Below, piece after piece: positions 7,860-9,985 of a stretch of 9,985 bases of DNA. The position numbers and the translations under genes were made by a program. This DNA comes from CAZFLY01 sp964519995 (GTDB taxonomy: Bacteria > Planctomycetota > Phycisphaerae > Sedimentisphaerales > Anaerobacaceae): positions 1 to 9,985 of the forward strand of contig CAZFLY010000081.1 in the NCBI GenBank assembly GCA_964519995.1, in the 5' to 3' direction. Under the pieces are notes generated by a model. That model was not told the DNA's origin, ran no database searches, and saw nothing but the letters and a program-made list of their open reading frames with translations. How positions within the stretch are numbered: position 1 is the stretch's first letter; the number at the start of each line of letters is the position of its first letter.

Positions 7860-8196
7860 CACACCTCCACTGCCAATAGATCTTGCATTGCCGTAATAGC
7901 GTTATTTCCCATCTTGCCCCTCGTGATCCAACTGTTCAGCCAATGTCACTCCCGTCCCGCATTGTGGTAAGTGATAATCTTACGTTGGAATCCATTTAAC
8001 TTCCAGAATTTTAATATGAATCGCAAAAATAGTCTACTTCTGAATGTAGAAAAGCTTATTTTACTATTGATACTAAAATTTCCTTTGAATTCGTTTTGTT
8101 TTGATGCTATTATAGAACACAACAACGAAGCGGACACTCTGAGAGAACTCATTATATAACGATAGCGAGGAATATTCGAAGAAAGGAGGCAAACTT
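7860..8196. other. Intergenic region between the hydrolase gene and the secreted-protein cluster
   Basis: This is a divergent gap of 337 bases. The left end carries the GGAGG site of the hydrolase gene. The middle (about 7980-8120) is markedly AT-rich and contains the plus-strand promoter candidate at 8085-8113. The right end has AAAGGAGG (8182-8189), 7 bases before the ATG at 8197. A small plus-strand frame (7971-8159, containing an ATG at 8013) has a hydrophobic stretch but no ribosome binding site and overlaps the promoter, so it is not called. No clear promoter was found for the hydrolase gene. Confidence 0.6.
8085..8113 (+). promoter_or_regulatory. Candidate sigma-70-type promoter for the secreted-protein cluster
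   Basis: TTGAAT (8085-8090) and TATTAT (8108-8113) are separated by exactly 17 bases, with four and five of six consensus matches. Transcription would begin near 8120, about 77 bases before the ATG at 8197. It would cover the broken gene start and the intact gene at 8383, which has no other obvious promoter. Confidence 0.5.
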
Positions 8197-8361
8197 ATGT
8201 ACAAGATACCAATCATAATTCTGCTTGTGCTGACACTGCCTACGGCTGGAAAAGTCATTTAAGTAGATGACGACGCTACGGGTGCAAATGATGGCTCATT
8301 GTGGGCCAATGCCTATGTCTATCTGCAGGATGTGCTGGCGGATGCGAATTCTTAGGCCAAG
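8197..8361 (+). pseudogene. Broken N-terminal remnant of a secreted parallel beta-helix-type protein
   Basis: A strong AAAGGAGG site 7 bases upstream leads into ATG and a signal peptide ('MYKIPIIILLVLTLPTAG'). A TAA (8260-8262) follows after 'KVI'. The same frame then continues as 'VDDDATGANDGSLWANAY', 'VYLQDVLADANS', a TAG (8353-8355) and 'AK'. From family knowledge, intact planctomycete proteins of this kind open with 'IxYVDDDAxGANDGSSWxNAYxYLQDALADANS'. The TAA therefore replaces the expected Tyr codon and the TAG a Gln or Lys codon. The rest of the protein, which would form the beta-helix, is absent; 27 bases after the TAG the next gene starts in the same frame. As it stands, translation would give only a 21-residue signal-peptide-like product. 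I infer a decayed gene fragment; a leader peptide for the next gene is the alternative. Confidence 0.72.
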
Positions 8362-8382
8362 ACAGTAAAAAAGGAGACAAAG

Positions 8383-9801
8383 ATGTTTGATAAGTGCAAG
8401 AGAAATTTAAAGAGGCTGGTCTACGCTGTAATAGTTCTATTAGTCTTAGCAGGCAGAGTGAAAGAGGTACAAGGCGCCATTTTCTTTGAAAATATTCCTG
8501 TTACAACAGCAGAAGGAGACCAGACTTATCCGGTAATATGGGATAACTATATAGTATGGAAAGGAGCAGAAAATGAGGCTTATGATATAGAACAGCAAAA
8601 GATAGTCGAAATGCCCGGCTTAATTATTGATGGTGTTCCTGCTATTTGGGACAACAAGGTAATCTGGTCTGTAGCAAATGGCTACTACGACATTCTTTTA
8701 CAGCAAATTGTATATCCTGAGGGGCTTTCTGTAGGAAAGTTGCCTGCGATACACAATAACAAAGTCGTATGGAGTAATTCAGGAGGATATTATGATATAG
8801 ACTTGGAACAAATGGTTTACCCGCTGGGGTTGTCTGTTGGTTATGCACCTGATATTTTCGAAGACAAAATAGTTTGGTCTTATTCAAAAGGTTACTATAA
8901 CATAAGCCTGCAGCAAATGGTATATCCCGAAGGATTGAATATATATATTGCCCCTGCTATATATCGTGCAAGAATAGTGTATTTGGGTTCAGGTTACTAT
9001 GACATAGATTTGCAGCAATATGTTTCTCTTGGGCTACACATATGGGGGGAACCAGACATATTTGAGGATCGTATCGTATGGAATAATTACGATGCTGTGC
9101 CTCCTGCGATTGTAGACATTTTCACATGGGACCCTGTTTGCAAAAAAAGACAAATAACAGATTCAGGATGCGCATATGGAGCCCAAATATATGATGATAT
9201 TATTGTCTGGGTAGACGAAAGGAATGGGAACCGTGACATCTACATGGCTAAGATCACTGGTTGTTGCGGTGACCCGAATCATCCGTATCCCGTAGGTGAT
9301 CTGAACCAAGACTGCCGTGTTGATTTGCTCGACTTGGCGATTCTCGCTTCGCATTGGATGGAGGATAATACGCCGGTCAATTCAAATTCCGTGGTTAAGG
9401 ACGGCATAAAATATTACATGCAGACAGATAAGTCTGTTTACCATTCGGGTGAAAATGTCCATATGCTATATAGGGTAACTAATTTGACAGAGGGTCCTGT
9501 AGAAGTGGGAGAAATTCTTTGTGGTGGGGCGCCGCATTTTGCCATCACAGACGATGATAATGCCGACATTTGGCAGTATTTCCGGGTTATACCACCGTGT
9601 GGCTACAAAATGTTGTGTTTGGAGCCGTACGAGCACAAAGACTTAGAGAAGGTCTGGAATATGATAAATGATAACGGCACATTATCACCACACGATGACT
9701 ACCCTGTAAGCCATGGCGAATACAAGGTCACCGGAGAGTTAGAATTGGATGGTTGGTATGAAAGAGTACCAGTATCCGTTTTTATAGTTATAATCCCTTA
9801 A
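8383..9801 (+). CDS. Modular secreted protein: beta-propeller-like repeats, dockerin-like motif, BsuPI-like domain
   Basis: The 472-residue protein starts with a basic N-terminus and signal peptide (hydrophobic core about 13-23, likely cleavage near residue 31). AAGGAG 6 bases before the ATG supports the start. Residues 49-222 contain five repeats of about 35 residues with the pattern 'P.I.....IVW....GYYDI.LQQ.VYP.GL'. Two less regular units follow to about 293, ending in 'IIVWVDERNGNRDIYM', a TolB/WD40-like blade. Residues 305-326 form one dockerin-like segment ('GDLNQDCRVDLLDLAIL') with Asp/Asn in calcium-loop positions (D306, N308, D310, D317). The C-terminal part (about 344-470) resembles the BsuPI/Ig-like fold: 'DKSVYHSGENVHMLYRVTN', then a tryptophan/'GEYKVTGEL' ending. 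The protein is probably extracellular or cell-surface; its function is unknown. It follows the broken gene start directly and precedes another secreted-protein gene. Confidence 0.9.
   Translation: MFDKCKRNLKRLVYAVIVLLVLAGRVKEVQGAIFFENIPVTTAEGDQTYPVIWDNYIVWKGAENEAYDIEQQKIVEMPGLIIDGVPAIWDNKVIWSVANGYYDILLQQIVYPEGLSVGKLPAIHNNKVVWSNSGGYYDIDLEQMVYPLGLSVGYAPDIFEDKIVWSYSKGYYNISLQQMVYPEGLNIYIAPAIYRARIVYLGSGYYDIDLQQYVSLGLHIWGEPDIFEDRIVWNNYDAVPPAIVDIFTWDPVCKKRQITDSGCAYGAQIYDDIIVWVDERNGNRDIYMAKITGCCGDPNHPYPVGDLNQDCRVDLLDLAILASHWMEDNTPVNSNSVVKDGIKYYMQTDKSVYHSGENVHMLYRVTNLTEGPVEVGEILCGGAPHFAITDDDNADIWQYFRVIPPCGYKMLCLEPYEHKDLEKVWNMINDNGTLSPHDDYPVSHGEYKVTGELELDGWYERVPVSVFIVIIP
8527..9048 (+). repeat. Five in-gene tandem repeats of about 105 bases
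   Basis: The units correspond to residues 49-84, 85-119, 120-154, 155-189 and 190-222 of the secreted protein, with lengths of 36, 35, 35, 35 and 33 residues. The best-conserved core is 'GYYDI.LQQ.VYPEGL'. The DNA has diverged at many third positions between units, so the duplications are old and kept at the protein level. Confidence 0.85.
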
Positions 9802-9851
9802 TTAGCGCTGCTGCAAAATTTCAAAAAAGCCTTTTGTTAAGGAGAGACAAA

Positions 9852-9985
9852 ATGAATAGAAAGAAATGGATTCTTATTTTTCTACCGCTAATCGTCCTCA
9901 TGATTAGCTTTTCCAGCAGGGCTGAGGTGAATCACCGTTGGAACCTTTTGAATGGATATGTTGACGATCCTTCAGAATTCAAAGA
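9852..9985 (+). CDS. Start of a secreted protein of unknown function, 3' end outside the window
   Basis: AAGGAG lies 7 bases upstream of the ATG at 9852. The 44 visible residues begin 'MNRKKWILIFLPLIVLMI', a clear signal peptide with probable cleavage after 'SRA'. The mature part starts 'EVNHRWNLLNGYVDDPSEF'. This is too short to recognise a family. It lies 50 bases after the previous gene on the same strand with no obvious terminator between, so the two are probably co-transcribed. Confidence 0.82.
   Translation, partial: MNRKKWILIFLPLIVLMISFSSRAEVNHRWNLLNGYVDDPSEFK

Noticed and set aside
7971..8159. Plus-strand frame with an internal ATG at 8013 and a hydrophobic stretch
   Set aside because: It has no ribosome binding site, its composition is that of AT-rich non-coding DNA, and it overlaps the promoter candidate at 8085-8113.
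8260..8355. Stop-codon reassignment as an explanation for the in-frame TAA and TAG
   Set aside because: All full-length genes in the window end normally with TAA, TAG or TGA and none has internal stops, so gene decay is simpler.
9802..9851. Terminator between the modular secreted-protein gene and the gene at 9852
   Set aside because: Only a very weak CAAAA/TTTTG pairing is present, with no GC-rich stem and no T-run in the right place.

Overview
The window looks like a chromosomal fragment of a planctomycete, most likely of the Phycisphaerae/Sedimentisphaerales type. Three things suggest this. First, a secreted protein carries a dockerin-like motif (GDLNQDCRVDLLDLAIL). Second, a broken gene start encodes the 'VDDDATGANDGSxWxNAYxYLQD' opening that is typical of secreted parallel beta-helix proteins in that group. 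Third, several secreted proteins sit next to a surface-polysaccharide locus. This taxonomic reading is inference; the window has no rRNA or other marker gene.

Positions 1-5161 (minus strand) hold a polysaccharide export operon. Read in the direction of transcription it contains a large multi-SLBB export protein (Wza-like outer-membrane/periplasmic channel), a Wzz-type chain-length determinant with an unusually short coiled-coil region, a 338-base gap with hairpin-forming sequence, and a Wzx-type flippase that runs off the left edge. The operon probably starts from a TTGACA promoter near 5310-5337. Diverging from it across a 299-base intergenic region is a plus-strand gene (5461-6957) for a secreted protein that joins an SLH domain to a Wzi-type capsule-assembly barrel. 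Together these genes cover flipping of lipid-linked repeat units (Wzx), control of polymer length (Wzz), passage through the envelope (SLBB protein) and surface attachment (Wzi). No glycosyltransferases or polymerase are in view, so they presumably lie to the left of the window.

Convergent with the Wzi gene is a nitrilase-superfamily carbon-nitrogen hydrolase (7008-7859, minus) with all three catalytic residues. Nothing ties it directly to polysaccharide export.

The right part (about 8085-9985, plus) is a separate group of secreted-protein genes. A good promoter at 8085-8113 precedes a well-placed ribosome binding site and the start of a beta-helix-type secreted protein. That reading frame is broken by two stop codons and then gives way to an intact gene (8383-9801) for a modular secreted protein: 35-residue beta-propeller-like repeats, a dockerin-like motif and a BsuPI-like C-terminal domain. 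A further secreted-protein gene starts at 9852 and continues past the right edge. No tRNA, rRNA, CRISPR array, transposase or replication origin was seen.
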